A DNA stretch of 64,000 nt from Nocardiopsis listeri. GTDB taxonomy: Bacteria > Actinomycetota > Actinomycetes > Streptosporangiales > Streptosporangiaceae. The translations under genes and the position numbers were made by a program. The notes below the pieces were generated by a model that did no database searches, was not told the DNA's origin, and saw nothing but the letters and a program-made list of their open reading frames with translations. The stretch lies in assembly GCF_020741345.1 (NCBI RefSeq), contig NZ_DYZD01000053.1:19723-83722 (forward strand), given 5' to 3'. Positions 1-9,688 of this stretch are shown here, piece after piece; positions within the stretch are counted from its first letter, which is position 1; each line of letters opens with the position of its first letter.

Positions 1-2
1 GC

Positions 3-743
3 CCCCACGCGGGCCAGGACGTCACCAACTCCACCGGAACGGCCGTCTACGCGGCCGCCGCGGGCACCGTCGTCCGCCGATCCTGGGGCGGTGGCCTGCC
101 CGGACGCAGCGGTGAGGCGCTCGTCATCGACCACGGTGGCGGCGTCTACACCTACTACGGCCACCTGAGCGCCTACCGGGTCGCGCTGAACGCCTCGGTG
201 TCGGCGGGGCAGCGCATCGCGGACATGGGTGCCACCGGTAACGTCACCGGGCCCCACCTGCACTTCGAAGCCCACAACGGGTCCCTGGGGTCGGACACCG
301 ACCCCGTCCCGTTCATGGCCACGCGCGGAGTCGACCTGGGCGGAGGATGGCCCAGCATCGACCCCGAATCGAACGGGGCCCGAGTCCGCGCCATCCAGCA
401 CCTGATGAACCAGCGTGGGAGCTCACTGGAGATCGACGGCTACTACGGTCCGACCTCCGTGACCGAGGTCAAGGCCTTCCAACGCGACCAAGGGTTGGTC
501 GACGACGGCCAGGTCGGCCCCCTGACCTGGCCACACCTGGTCTACGAACTGGAGGAGGGCGTGGCCGACGGCTCGCACGTGCGCGCCCTGCAGACGGTGA
601 TGAACAAGCGCAGTGCCGGGGTCGAGGTCGACGGCAACTTCGGACCCGTGATGCACACCGCGGTGAGCAACTTCCAAAGCGCCAACCGCCTGGTCTCCGA
701 CGGCCAGGCCGGGCCCATCACCTGGCAGGCCCTGGTCGGCTGA
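3..743 (+). CDS. M23-family metallopeptidase with C-terminal peptidoglycan-binding repeats (5' truncated by window)
   Basis: Frame 3 from the window edge reads HAGQD...GHLSAYR...GPHLHFE (LytM/M23 motifs), then two PG_binding_1-like repeats (VRAIQHLMNQRG...DGYYGPTSVTEVKAFQ; VRALQTVMNKRS...DGNFGPVMHTAVSNFQ). Confidence 0.9.
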   Translation, partial: PHAGQDVTNSTGTAVYAAAAGTVVRRSWGGGLPGRSGEALVIDHGGGVYTYYGHLSAYRVALNASVSAGQRIADMGATGNVTGPHLHFEAHNGSLGSDTDPVPFMATRGVDLGGGWPSIDPESNGARVRAIQHLMNQRGSSLEIDGYYGPTSVTEVKAFQRDQGLVDDGQVGPLTWPHLVYELEEGVADGSHVRALQTVMNKRSAGVEVDGNFGPVMHTAVSNFQSANRLVSDGQAGPITWQALVG

Positions 744-786
744 CGATCACCGGACCGGACCACCGGCCCGCGGTGACCACCCTGGG

Positions 787-836
787 CCGGGTGGGCGCGT
801 CGGGAACGAGGACCCTCCCTCGACGCGCCCACCCGG
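787..836. terminator. Bidirectional intrinsic-type terminator between convergent genes
   Basis: Perfect 16-bp inverted repeat CCGGGTGGGCGCGTCG / CGACGCGCCCACCCGG with 18-nt loop. Confidence 0.8.
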
Positions 837-872
837 ACCGGACCCGCGGCGTGAGCCATGGACGCCGACGGG

Positions 873-2162
873 TCAGCGCTCGTCGGTGACCAGCTTGCCG
901 TCCCCGCCCTTGTCGATGGTGAAGGCGTCCACGACCTCACCGTCGGCGGTGGTGGACACGTACTCCAGGGTGGACCCGTCCACCGAGACCGACTGGAAGG
1001 TCTGGGTGTCGGTCACCTGAACCCGGGCCTCGGCACCGTTGGACGTCCAGTTCACGTCGTCGGCCTCGTACATCTTGGGCCCGGTCACCGCGACCACGTA
1101 GACCGGTCCGGTGTGCACGTCAGGGTCCTCGGTACGGTTCTCCACCAGGTTGCCGCGGCTGTAGGAGTGGTCGTGGCCCTGCAGCACCAGGTCCACGTCG
1201 TACTCCTCCAGAACCTCCGACCAGGCCCGGCGCAGCGGCTCGTTGTCCCGGCCGGGGCTGTTGGAGAACAACGGGTGGTGGAAGGTGACGACGGTCCACT
1301 CGTTGGGGTTGTCCTCCAGGACCTGGACGAGCCACTCGGTCTGCGACCGCAACCACGCGTCGACATCGTCGACGTCGGCGTCACGGTAGTTGGAGTTCAG
1401 GCCGATGAACCGCACCCCCTGGTAATCGGTGTGGTGGACCGTCTCGTTCAGGTCCACACCCTCCTCGGGGCCGTTGCCGGCGCCGGGGAACTGCAGCTTC
1501 CAGTGACCGCTGAGCGCGTTGGAGGAGTACTCGTGGTTTCCGGGCGTGGCCAGGTGGTTGATGCCACCGGTGCCCTCGGGGCCGAAGGCGTCGTACCACT
1601 CGCCCCACTGTGAGTCGTTCTCGGCGTGATCGATCAGGTCGCCCGCGTGCACGGCGAGTTCGGCGTCGGGCTCGGCGGCCAGGGCGGCCCGGACCACGGG
1701 GGCGGCCCCGGCGGAGATGTCGTTCTGGACGTCGCCGAAGTAGAGGAAGTCGAAGGGCACCGCGTCGGTGTCGGCGGTGGTGAAGCTCCGCCAGCGACCG
1801 GCCGCACCCTCACCGGGGACGACGCGGTAGCGGTACTCGGTGTCGGGGGTCAGGTCGGTGAGCGTGACCCGGTAGTACTGGCGGTCCGCGGTCCGCCCGG
1901 TGGGTTCGGCGGGCAGGAGCGCGGTCGAGGACGCTCCGCGCACCGGGATGAGCTCCAGGTGGGCTCCCTCGTCCAGGTCCTCGGTTCGCCAGGTCACGTG
2001 CTGGGAGGTGGCGGGGTCGGCGGCGGGGGAGAGCAGGACGCGTTCGGGGGCGGTCCGGGCCCAGGCGGTGGAGGGCAGGGCCACCGTGGGCGCCACGGTG
2101 AGCGCGCCGAGGGCGAGCAGGGCGAGGGTGCGGTGGGTCGTCGAACGGCGGTTGGCCGACAT
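873..2162 (-). CDS. Secreted purple acid phosphatase-like metallophosphoesterase
   Basis: Signal peptide; FGDVQND, HAGDLIDH, GNHEY, LQGHDHSYSR metallophosphatase motifs; N-terminal FnIII-like domain. Start MSANRRSTTHRT chosen inside the longer ORF. Confidence 0.88.
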   Translation of the reverse strand: MSANRRSTTHRTLALLALGALTVAPTVALPSTAWARTAPERVLLSPAADPATSQHVTWRTEDLDEGAHLELIPVRGASSTALLPAEPTGRTADRQYYRVTLTDLTPDTEYRYRVVPGEGAAGRWRSFTTADTDAVPFDFLYFGDVQNDISAGAAPVVRAALAAEPDAELAVHAGDLIDHAENDSQWGEWYDAFGPEGTGGINHLATPGNHEYSSNALSGHWKLQFPGAGNGPEEGVDLNETVHHTDYQGVRFIGLNSNYRDADVDDVDAWLRSQTEWLVQVLEDNPNEWTVVTFHHPLFSNSPGRDNEPLRRAWSEVLEEYDVDLVLQGHDHSYSRGNLVENRTEDPDVHTGPVYVVAVTGPKMYEADDVNWTSNGAEARVQVTDTQTFQSVSVDGSTLEYVSTTADGEVVDAFTIDKGGDGKLVTDER

Positions 2163-2396
2163 GGTCGGGCTGCCTTCCGTGTGGGGGCGTGAACACGGCG
2201 AACCTAGCCAGGTCGCGGTAATGATCCGTGAACACGCCGCTACCGCCGCCGTGCCCACCGATGAACGGGCGAGTCGGTCCGCGAACCGGGAGCCCGAGAG
2301 CGGGAAGCGCCTGGGGCCAAGGGACGTGGCGCTTGAGCCGGGTGCGTGTGGACCTATCATGGCGCGAACGACCCCCCACCCCGAAGGCGAAGCCCC

Positions 2397-3188
2397 ATGA
2401 GCGAACACCCCCCGATCGACACCTTTGTCCCGCATTCGGCGCGTGTGTGGAACTACTGGCTGGGTGGCAAGGACAACTACCCCGTCGACCAGGAGGCCGG
2501 TGAGGCTTTCCTGAAGGTGTTCCCCGGAATGGCACAGGGGGCCAGGGCCTCGCGGGCCTTCCTGGGCCGAACGGTGCGTTACCTGGCGAGAGAGGTCGGA
2601 ATCCGCGGGTTCCTGGACATCGGCACGGGGCTGCCCACGGCCGACAACACCCACGAAGTGGCCCAGGTGTTCGCACCGGACAGCCGGATCGTCTACGTCG
2701 ACAACGATCCCCTGGTACTCGCCCACGCCCGGGCGTTGATGAGGGGTACAGAACAGGGCGCCACCGAGTACCTCCACGCCGACCTGCGCGAACCGGAACG
2801 GATCCTGGAATCGGCGGCCGGCACCTTGGACCTGGACCGGCCGGTCGCCCTGATGCTCATGGGGATTTTGGGACACGTCGCCGACCATGACGAGGCCCGG
2901 GACCTGGTTCGTCGACTGATGGACCCGTTGCCGTCGGGGAGCTTCCTGACGATCAACGACGGCACCAACGTGCACAGCGCGGCCAACGTGGAAGCGCACG
3001 AACAGTACAACCAGAGCGGGGGCACGCCCTACGTCCAGCGCTCACCGGAGGAGATCGCGGCCTTCTTCGAAGGCCTGGAGCTCGTGGAACCGGGGGTGGT
3101 GTCGGTGACCCGGTGGCGCTACGAGGAGAACGGGTTCGGGGTCCCACCCGAGGTCGACGGCTACGGTGGTGTGGCCCGCAAGCCCTGA
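2397..3188 (+). CDS. SAM-dependent methyltransferase, PF04672/DUF574 type
   Basis: PHSARVWNYWLGGKDNYPVD...FLDIGTGLPT...YVDNDPLVLAHARAL. Confidence 0.9.
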   Translation: MSEHPPIDTFVPHSARVWNYWLGGKDNYPVDQEAGEAFLKVFPGMAQGARASRAFLGRTVRYLAREVGIRGFLDIGTGLPTADNTHEVAQVFAPDSRIVYVDNDPLVLAHARALMRGTEQGATEYLHADLREPERILESAAGTLDLDRPVALMLMGILGHVADHDEARDLVRRLMDPLPSGSFLTINDGTNVHSAANVEAHEQYNQSGGTPYVQRSPEEIAAFFEGLELVEPGVVSVTRWRYEENGFGVPPEVDGYGGVARKP

Positions 3189-3238
3189 GCGGCGGGTTCA
3201 CGTCTGCCCCAGGTCGCACGGGTCGACCTCGGGGTCGT

Positions 3239-4219
3239 TCACGTACTCCACCCGGCCTCGGGCGGCACGGGTTCCCCGGGAGCCTCGGATCGCGACCGGA
3301 AGCGGGTGGGCGGGACCCCATAGGCCCGATGGAACAGACGGCTGAAGTGCGCCGGGTCGCCGAATCCGCATTCGAGCGCCACCTCGGCCACGCTCACCCC
3401 GCTCGATCGCGACAACAGGTCACGGGCGTGCTCCAGACGCCGTGTCCGAACGTAGGCGGCGACCGGCCCGATCCGCTCGGCGAACAGCGTGTACAAGCGG
3501 CGCCTGGACACCCCCAGGACGGCGGCGACGTAGCGCGGATCCAGGCCCGGATCGAAGAGCCGGTGACCGATGATCTCCCTGGCACGTTCCAGGAGCTCGT
3601 CCTCGTCGCGGTGCCGTTCGACCCGGGCCGGGGGAGTGTCACCGATGAGCGTTCCGATCGTGGCCAACGTGCGGTGGAGCCGGTCCGGAGCGGTCCCACC
3701 TTCCGACAGCGCCGACAGTTCGCGCCCCATGGTCAAAGCCCCGGGACCGCTCAGACGAGTGGCCGCGACGGCCGCCACCCGGTCCCGCGACACCCCGATG
3801 GCCTCGTGCGGAACCAACACGATGAGCAGGCCGAACTCCAGTTCGCTGCCCGCGCTGTAGGCCTCCGAGGTGTCGTACACCGCAAGGTCGCCGGGGCGCA
3901 GCAGGACCCGTCGATCGTGCTGGGTGATCAGGGTGGGTCCATGGAGGGCGAGGGCGATCTTGTAGTGGCCCGCCCCCGCGCCCGTCGCCATCAGCGCGGT
4001 GCGCACCCCCGAGTGCGGGGTGGCTCGCAGCCGACAGAAGCCGATCTCCCCGATCCGTCGGGTACCGATGACACCACGGACGCTCCCGGCGTCGGTACGG
4101 ATGCGCAAGGGGACCAGGAACCGGGTCGAGACACGCTCCCAGGAGGTGGTGCGCACCCGGGCGGGCACACCGCGGGAGTCGAACAGCTCGCTCCGAACGT
4201 GAACGCGGGGATCGTCCAC
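3239..4219 (-). CDS. AraC-family transcriptional regulator
   Basis: C-terminal AraC HTH (VAEVALECGFGDPAHFSRLFHRAYGVPPTRFR) with N-terminal AraC-binding-like domain. Confidence 0.9.
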   Translation of the reverse strand: MDDPRVHVRSELFDSRGVPARVRTTSWERVSTRFLVPLRIRTDAGSVRGVIGTRRIGEIGFCRLRATPHSGVRTALMATGAGAGHYKIALALHGPTLITQHDRRVLLRPGDLAVYDTSEAYSAGSELEFGLLIVLVPHEAIGVSRDRVAAVAATRLSGPGALTMGRELSALSEGGTAPDRLHRTLATIGTLIGDTPPARVERHRDEDELLERAREIIGHRLFDPGLDPRYVAAVLGVSRRRLYTLFAERIGPVAAYVRTRRLEHARDLLSRSSGVSVAEVALECGFGDPAHFSRLFHRAYGVPPTRFRSRSEAPGEPVPPEAGWST

Positions 4220-4249
4220 CTGACCTCCAAGAACGTCGCCGGGACCCGA

Positions 4250-5344
4250 TTATGCTCCGTGGTCCCCCTCTCGCGCCACGGGTCGTCGGGATCGGCCTCG
4301 GTCGGTGGGCACGAGCACCTCGCCCCTGGCGGGGACCTCGTCCTCGGAACCCGTGGGGGACTCGGACCCGGGCGTGGTCAGACGCGTCACCCGCTGTGTG
4401 GTGAGGGGCTCTTGCGGGGTGCGGTCGACCCCGAAGGAGAACACGTCCGGTCGCGCGTAGTGTCCGGCCCCGTCCGCGAAGTACTTGGCGAACGGGATGA
4501 CACCCAGGTCCAGATCGGCGTAGACGATCGCCTCGGTATCCCGATGCGGCTCGGACAGCCATTGCCCGTCGGGCCCCATGAACCCGGTCATCCCACCGCC
4601 GACCGTCGGCGCGTCGGGCCCCTCCGGGATCCCCAACCGTTCGACGATCTCCTCGCTGATCCGCCCCTGCACGAAGACGACGTAGGACTGGGAGGCGATC
4701 GCGTGCGCGCCCGCCAGGGTGCGCGAGTAGTGATCGAACTTGCCGGCGTTGGGGTCGGCGTGGGTGGCGTTGATCGCCGGCCAGGCGGAGACGTGGATCT
4801 GCTCGCCCAGGGTGGCCAGTGAGTAGCGGGCCAGATCCATCGTGTGCTCGAAGCAGATCAACCCGCCCACACGCGCGAACCCGGTGTCCACGACGAAGAT
4901 GTCACGGCCGTCGCCACGCCCCCACACCGTCCGTTCGGCGTTGGTGGGGTGTAGTTTGCGGTGCCGGGCGACGAGTTCTCCGGCCGGGGAGAAATAGGCC
5001 TGCGTGTTGTACAGGGTGCCGCCGTCACGTTCGTCGAGTCCCATGACGACCCAGACCCCCGCCTCACGGGCGGCCTCTCCCAAGGCGCGGGAGGCCTCGC
5101 CGGGCAGTTCGACGGAGTTGGCGTACAGCTGGGCGAACAACGGCGCGGCGTGCTTGGGGGTGTGGGACCAGACCCAGTAGGGGTAGCCGGGCAGGTAGGT
5201 CTCGGGGAAGGCGACCAGGCGTGCGCCCTCGCGGCCTGCCTCGCGGATGAACCCGCGGGCCTGTTCCACTCCGGCCGCCAGGTCCAGGAACGGCGCGGCG
5301 GCGTGGACGGCGGCGACCTTCACGGTCGAAGAGGTGGTGTCCAT
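4250..5344 (-). CDS. Nitrilase-family carbon-nitrogen hydrolase
   Basis: FPETYLPGYPYW, RKLHPT, GGLICFEHTMDLARY catalytic E-K-C motifs. Confidence 0.9.
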   Translation of the reverse strand: MDTTSSTVKVAAVHAAAPFLDLAAGVEQARGFIREAGREGARLVAFPETYLPGYPYWVWSHTPKHAAPLFAQLYANSVELPGEASRALGEAAREAGVWVVMGLDERDGGTLYNTQAYFSPAGELVARHRKLHPTNAERTVWGRGDGRDIFVVDTGFARVGGLICFEHTMDLARYSLATLGEQIHVSAWPAINATHADPNAGKFDHYSRTLAGAHAIASQSYVVFVQGRISEEIVERLGIPEGPDAPTVGGGMTGFMGPDGQWLSEPHRDTEAIVYADLDLGVIPFAKYFADGAGHYARPDVFSFGVDRTPQEPLTTQRVTRLTTPGSESPTGSEDEVPARGEVLVPTDRGRSRRPVAREGDHGA

Positions 5345-5430
5345 GGCGCCAAGGTAGGCGTGGGCCGGCGAGGTGACTTGGATATGCGTGCACGTGGCCG
5401 GCGCCGCATATGAGGGGCGCCCACGAAGAG

Positions 5431-5466
5431 GGCCGGGCACCGACTCCTTGGAATCGATACCCGGCC
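5431..5466. terminator. Possible hairpin terminator downstream of the symporter operon
   Basis: GGCCGGG ... CCCGGCC inverted repeat. Confidence 0.5.
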
Positions 5467-5482
5467 GGGGCGGTCGGCGGGA

Positions 5483-5614
5483 TCAGATGATCGGACGACC
5501 GTCCTTACGTGACCGGCTCCAGTCCTTGAGGAAGCCGCGTGCGAGGAAGTAGAGCACGAAGGCCACGATGATGGGCCAGATGAGCACGTAGCCGGTCAGC
5601 AGCAGAGTCGACAT
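5483..5614 (-). CDS. 43-aa single-TM protein, putative symporter small subunit (not in supplied ORF track)
   Basis: MSTLLLTGYVLIWPIIVAFVLYFLARGFLKDWSRSRKDGRPII; one TM helix then basic tail; 16 nt downstream of the SSS symporter on the same strand. Confidence 0.75.
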   Translation of the reverse strand: MSTLLLTGYVLIWPIIVAFVLYFLARGFLKDWSRSRKDGRPII

Positions 5615-5630
5615 GGGGTTCCTCTCTTGG

Positions 5631-7319
5631 TCAGCGCTTCGAAGTGGTGTCGTCGTCGAGGGCCTTCTCGGGCTCCTCCTCGCTGTCGAACGAACCGATG
5701 CGCTTCTGGATCAGGGCGAAGTCGAAGGACTCCTTGCTGCGGAAGCTCATGAGGTAGCAGACCAGTGTGCTCACCGCGTAGGCGACGAGCGATCCGCTGA
5801 GCACGTGGTAGTCGTGCAGGAAACCGATCCCGAACGGCGCGGTGACGATCGCGGCGATCGAACCGACCCACAGGGCCGGCTTGAGCCCGAAGAAGCCGAA
5901 GGCCATCAGACCCAGGACCACGCCGACACCGACGACCGACAGCACGTCCACGACGAGGCCGACCGGGGTGATCATCGGCAGCATCTCGAAGCGGACGGGG
6001 ATGAAGATCGCCACGGCCACCAGGGTGGACACGGTGAAGGCCGCGTTGGTGACCTTGCCCCAGTAGAAGGAGGCGATGACCGGGAAGACCAGGGCACCCC
6101 ACAGGGCGCCGACGAACACGAGCAGGTCGAGGATGCTCATCTGCCCGCTGGCGAAGTACAGGGCCGCGGCGGTGGCGACGATCATCGTGACGCGGCCGAT
6201 CAGCAGCATCGTCTTCGGGTTCGCCTTCTTGCGCCCGGCGACGTTTTGACCGTAGACGTCGGCCATCATGATCGACGACAGCGCGGCCAGGTCGGAGTCG
6301 GCCGTGGAGGCCAACGCACCGATGATCATGATGAAGAAGACGCACAGCAGGATCGGGCCCAGGAAGGTGGTCGCCATTTGGGGGATGAGGTTGTTGACGT
6401 CCCCACCCATCGGCTCCATGCCCAGGTAGAGGGCCATCACGCCGAGCATGCCGATACCGATGACGGTGGCACCGTAACCGATGGTGGCGGTGATGAAGGT
6501 CGGCTTGATGAGGTCTTCTCGAACCGCGAAGAGGCGCTGAGCGATGGTCTGGTTGCCGATCGCGTAGGCCAGTACGGCGGCGATGTAGGGCGCGCCCTGG
6601 TGCAGGAAGGCGTCCGAGGAGAAGAAGTTCGACTGCTGGGGGGTCAGGTTCTGTGCCCCGGCCTCGAACATGCCCGGGCCGCCGGCGGCGAAGAAGACGA
6701 CCGGGATGATGACGACCACGGCGCCCAGCATCGCCATCGCCTGGGCGAAGTCGGTGAGCACCGAGGCGCGGAAGCCGGACCACAGTGTGTAGAGCAGGAC
6801 ACCCGCCGCCATCACCACGATGCCCTGGGTGAAGCTGAAGGGCGAGAGCATCGCCACCAGCGCACCACCGGCGATGAGGTTGGAGGTCAGTGAGATGACG
6901 CTGCCCAGCACGTTGGAGCCGGCGAGCATCAGCTGACTGGAGCGCCCGTGGCGGGCGTACATGACCTCGGCGAGAGTGTGCGCGCGAGGGGCGACCGCAC
7001 GGATGCGTCGACCGAAGGGGTAGATGAACAGGATCATCAACGCGCCCCAGAGCCCGTAGTGGATGGGGCCGGAGATGCCGTAGGTGTAACCCGCCGTGGC
7101 CGAAGCGTACATGGAGGACGCCCAGATCCATGTCGCGGTCATGGAGGTTGCTGCGATGCCGAAACCGATGTTATGCCCGGCATTCATGTAACCATCGGCG
7201 TTCTCTTTCTTCTTGCTGATCATGATCGACATGAACAGCGTTCCACCGAAGAAGAGTGCGATGAGAAAAATGGTGACGGGCGCACTCAGTTGCTGAACCG
7301 CCATTTCCTCCGAGCTCAT
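5631..7319 (-). CDS. Sodium:solute symporter (SSS family)
   Basis: Multi-TM protein with ATSMTATWIWASSMYASATAGYTYGISGPIHYGLWG and ASTADSDLAALSSIMMADVYG. Confidence 0.9.
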   Translation of the reverse strand: MSSEEMAVQQLSAPVTIFLIALFFGGTLFMSIMISKKKENADGYMNAGHNIGFGIAATSMTATWIWASSMYASATAGYTYGISGPIHYGLWGALMILFIYPFGRRIRAVAPRAHTLAEVMYARHGRSSQLMLAGSNVLGSVISLTSNLIAGGALVAMLSPFSFTQGIVVMAAGVLLYTLWSGFRASVLTDFAQAMAMLGAVVVIIPVVFFAAGGPGMFEAGAQNLTPQQSNFFSSDAFLHQGAPYIAAVLAYAIGNQTIAQRLFAVREDLIKPTFITATIGYGATVIGIGMLGVMALYLGMEPMGGDVNNLIPQMATTFLGPILLCVFFIMIIGALASTADSDLAALSSIMMADVYGQNVAGRKKANPKTMLLIGRVTMIVATAAALYFASGQMSILDLLVFVGALWGALVFPVIASFYWGKVTNAAFTVSTLVAVAIFIPVRFEMLPMITPVGLVVDVLSVVGVGVVLGLMAFGFFGLKPALWVGSIAAIVTAPFGIGFLHDYHVLSGSLVAYAVSTLVCYLMSFRSKESFDFALIQKRIGSFDSEEEPEKALDDDTTSKR

Positions 7320-8043
7320 TCATTTCCTTTCTAAGGACGGGCGCCGGATCACCCGTCGGTTTTTGTTACACGTAACGGCCATGGAGCTTCGGCCCGTGCG
7401 CACGACGCTGTGCGCTGGGCATCCGGCCGTGGTTTCGCCGATACGTGCGCCCGCCGATTTCAGGTCGGCGAGGAAGGGAGTGGTTTGTCCGCCGCCCGAT
7501 GTCGTGTGATCCGTGTGGGACACGTGGGGCGGTTGGGACCAACAGACGGACTATAGCAAAAGGGTTCAAGTCGGGTGATTTTCGGGTCTCAAATAAGCCT
7601 GAGCCGGATCACAGAGGGGCGATTTGGCGATACCGTTCTGTTATTTCCACGTGACCTTTTGTGGCAGAATGCGCTGCATTTCAGGACCTTCGACGTGCGC
7701 TGTGAGCTGTGAGAATGCCGCTTCTGGCTGGCTTCCCGCGTTCGGGGTGGCGTGACTCACGTCGAGGTCCGGAGTGCTCGGCGGATGCGTGGTGGCGGGG
7801 GGTGTTCGGGCTCGCCGGCGTTACATACCGACTGGTCGGTTGCCGCGGTGGGCGTCACGCCTCACGCTCGGTGCGCCCAGCGACCGCACGGGGATTCGCC
7901 CATGGTCGTCGCCCCCCTCGGAATCGGCCTTCGCGGACATGCCGGAGGAGGGTGGGAGGGTCCCGTGGTCATGCTCGGCCTGTCGCGCCTCACCTCTCGA
8001 AGGCCACCCCTCCTGCGAGGAGTGCCCACGGCGGGCGGCTCCT

Positions 8044-8262
8044 TTTTTGAAGAAATACGGGGCCGAGCCGCACTACCGCCGGAGACGGGTCCGCTCCCTG
8101 GGTCGCCGTTGGAGAGCGGGATGGGACGTGGTCCGGTTGATGCGTTATCCCGATCGAAAGACGTTCGGCCGTATGGTCGCCGATCCCGAATACCGGAAGA
8201 TCACCCATCCGCGTTTGGAGACCCTGATCGAGGCCGTGCTCCAGCCGAACCGGTCCTGGGCC
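8044..8262 (+). pseudogene. Degraded DUF1330/NIPSNAP-like fragment
   Basis: PFLKKYGA... and WDVVRLMRYPDRKTFGRMVADPEYRKITHPRLETLIEAVLQPNRSW embedded in otherwise non-coding-looking ORF text, without a normal start or C-terminus. Confidence 0.5.
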
Positions 8263-8704
8263 TGCGCCGTGCCCCCTGGGCGTGTCCTTCGGGGCCTGGC
8301 CCCGAGACTTTCGTGGAGAACGGCCGAGGCGGAGGCCCATCGGAATCGGGTATCTACGCGTGGAGGGCGATGGGGGCGCGCCCGCAGGCGGGTGGGCCCG
8401 GGGTCATCTTTTCCACGCCGCCCCTGTCCGTCGGCCGCGCTCTCGCGGGTCGAGGTGGTGGAGTCTCGCGGGGCCCAAGGCGAACCGGTGCGGATCGGAC
8501 AGGGCTCACCGGCCGTTGCGCGGATCCGCCCCGACCCTCGGGAGTCGGGCGCGTGTGCGCTACCCGAAGGGGGTCGAAAAGTTTCGGAATGATGATCAAT
8601 TCCCGCATGCGTGTTGGAACCGAGTGCCAGGGGAGATCTGAGGATGAAGTTGTAAAAATGGTGGCTGAACAGGAGAAATGATGACTAAATGGTTGTTAAT
8701 GTCT

Positions 8705-8722
8705 CCGAAATTTTCCGGAAAA
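8705..8722. promoter_or_regulatory. Candidate xylanase operator (overlapping CGAAA/TTTCCG inverted repeats)
   Basis: CCGAAATTTTCCGGAAAA; contains the perfect 12-bp palindrome TTTTCCGGAAAA upstream of the GH11 gene. Confidence 0.5.
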
Positions 8723-8880
8723 CATTGACTCGCGTTCGTCGCGTACGGATACTTCGGGACACGGCGAAAGGCCGACCCCGCTGCGCCGCACGGCGCCGAC
8801 ACACGGTGACGCACCCCTGGTCGCCGTGGGTTCCCTCCGTGCCGTACCGCGCCGCCTGGCCCACCAGGAGGAAGACGACC

Positions 8881-9570
8881 ATGAACGACACCCCCCACCC
8901 CCCGTTCGACCGCAGGAGATTCATCGGGCTCACCGGAGCCGGCTCCCTGGCCGTGGCGATGCCCTCGCTGCTGCTGCCCGGCACCGCACATGCCCAGACC
9001 ATCACCGAGAACCAGACCGGCACCCACGACGGCTACTTCTACTCGTTTTGGACCGACGGCGGTGGCTCGGTCTCCATGACCCTGGGTTCCGGGGGCTCCT
9101 ACAGCACCCAGTGGAACGACACCGGCAACTTCGTGTGCGGAAAGGGCTGGAGCACCGGCGGCCGCAGAAGCGTCGCCTACTCGGGCAGCTTCAACCCCTC
9201 CGGCAACGGCTACCTGTGCCTGTACGGGTGGACCTCGAACCCGCTCGTTGAGTACTACATCGTCGACAACTTCGGCACCTACCGGCCCGAGGGCGACTTC
9301 CGAGGCACGGTGGACAGCGATGGCGGAAGCTACGACCTCTACCACACGATGCGTTACGACTCCCCGTCGGTGGAGGGCGACAACGAGACGTTCCCGCAGT
9401 TCTGGAGCGTTCGCCAGTCGACCCGTACGGGTGGCACCATCACCACCGGAAACCACTTCGACGCCTGGAACGCCGCGGGCATGCAACTGGGCGACTTCGC
9501 GCACTACATGATCCTGGCGACCGAGGGTTACCAGAGCAGCGGCAGCTCCGACCTCAACGTCAGCGGTTGA
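8881..9570 (+). CDS. GH11 endo-1,4-beta-xylanase, Tat-type signal peptide
   Basis: [11 protein letters not shown] Tat motif; [22 protein letters not shown] and [19 protein letters not shown]11 motifs. Confidence 0.96.
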   Translation: MNDTPHPPFDRRRFIGLTGAGSLAVAMPSLLLPGTAHAQTITENQTGTHDGYFYSFWTDGGGSVSMTLGSGGSYSTQWNDTGNFVCGKGWSTGGRRSVAYSGSFNPSGNGYLCLYGWTSNPLVEYYIVDNFGTYRPEGDFRGTVDSDGGSYDLYHTMRYDSPSVEGDNETFPQFWSVRQSTRTGGTITTGNHFDAWNAAGMQLGDFAHYMILATEGYQSSGSSDLNVSG

Positions 9571-9574
9571 GAGC

Positions 9575-9607
9575 GGGGGCGCGACGGGCCGTGACCGTCG
9601 CGCCCCC
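9575..9607. terminator. Intrinsic terminator after the xylanase
   Basis: Perfect 13-bp stem GGGGGCGCGACGG / CCGTCGCGCCCCC, 7-nt loop. Confidence 0.8.
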
Positions 9608-9688
9608 GTGCGCCCCGAGTGCTCGCCCCACCGCCGAGCGAGATCCCGGGACCGACCCGGCCCGTGCCGGCCTTTGCCGGACTTCGAC

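Noticed and set aside
873-2999. Full 708-aa ORF for the metallophosphoesterase
   Set aside because: Its upstream part is antisense to the 2397 methyltransferase; the signal peptide start at 2162 is clearly preferable.
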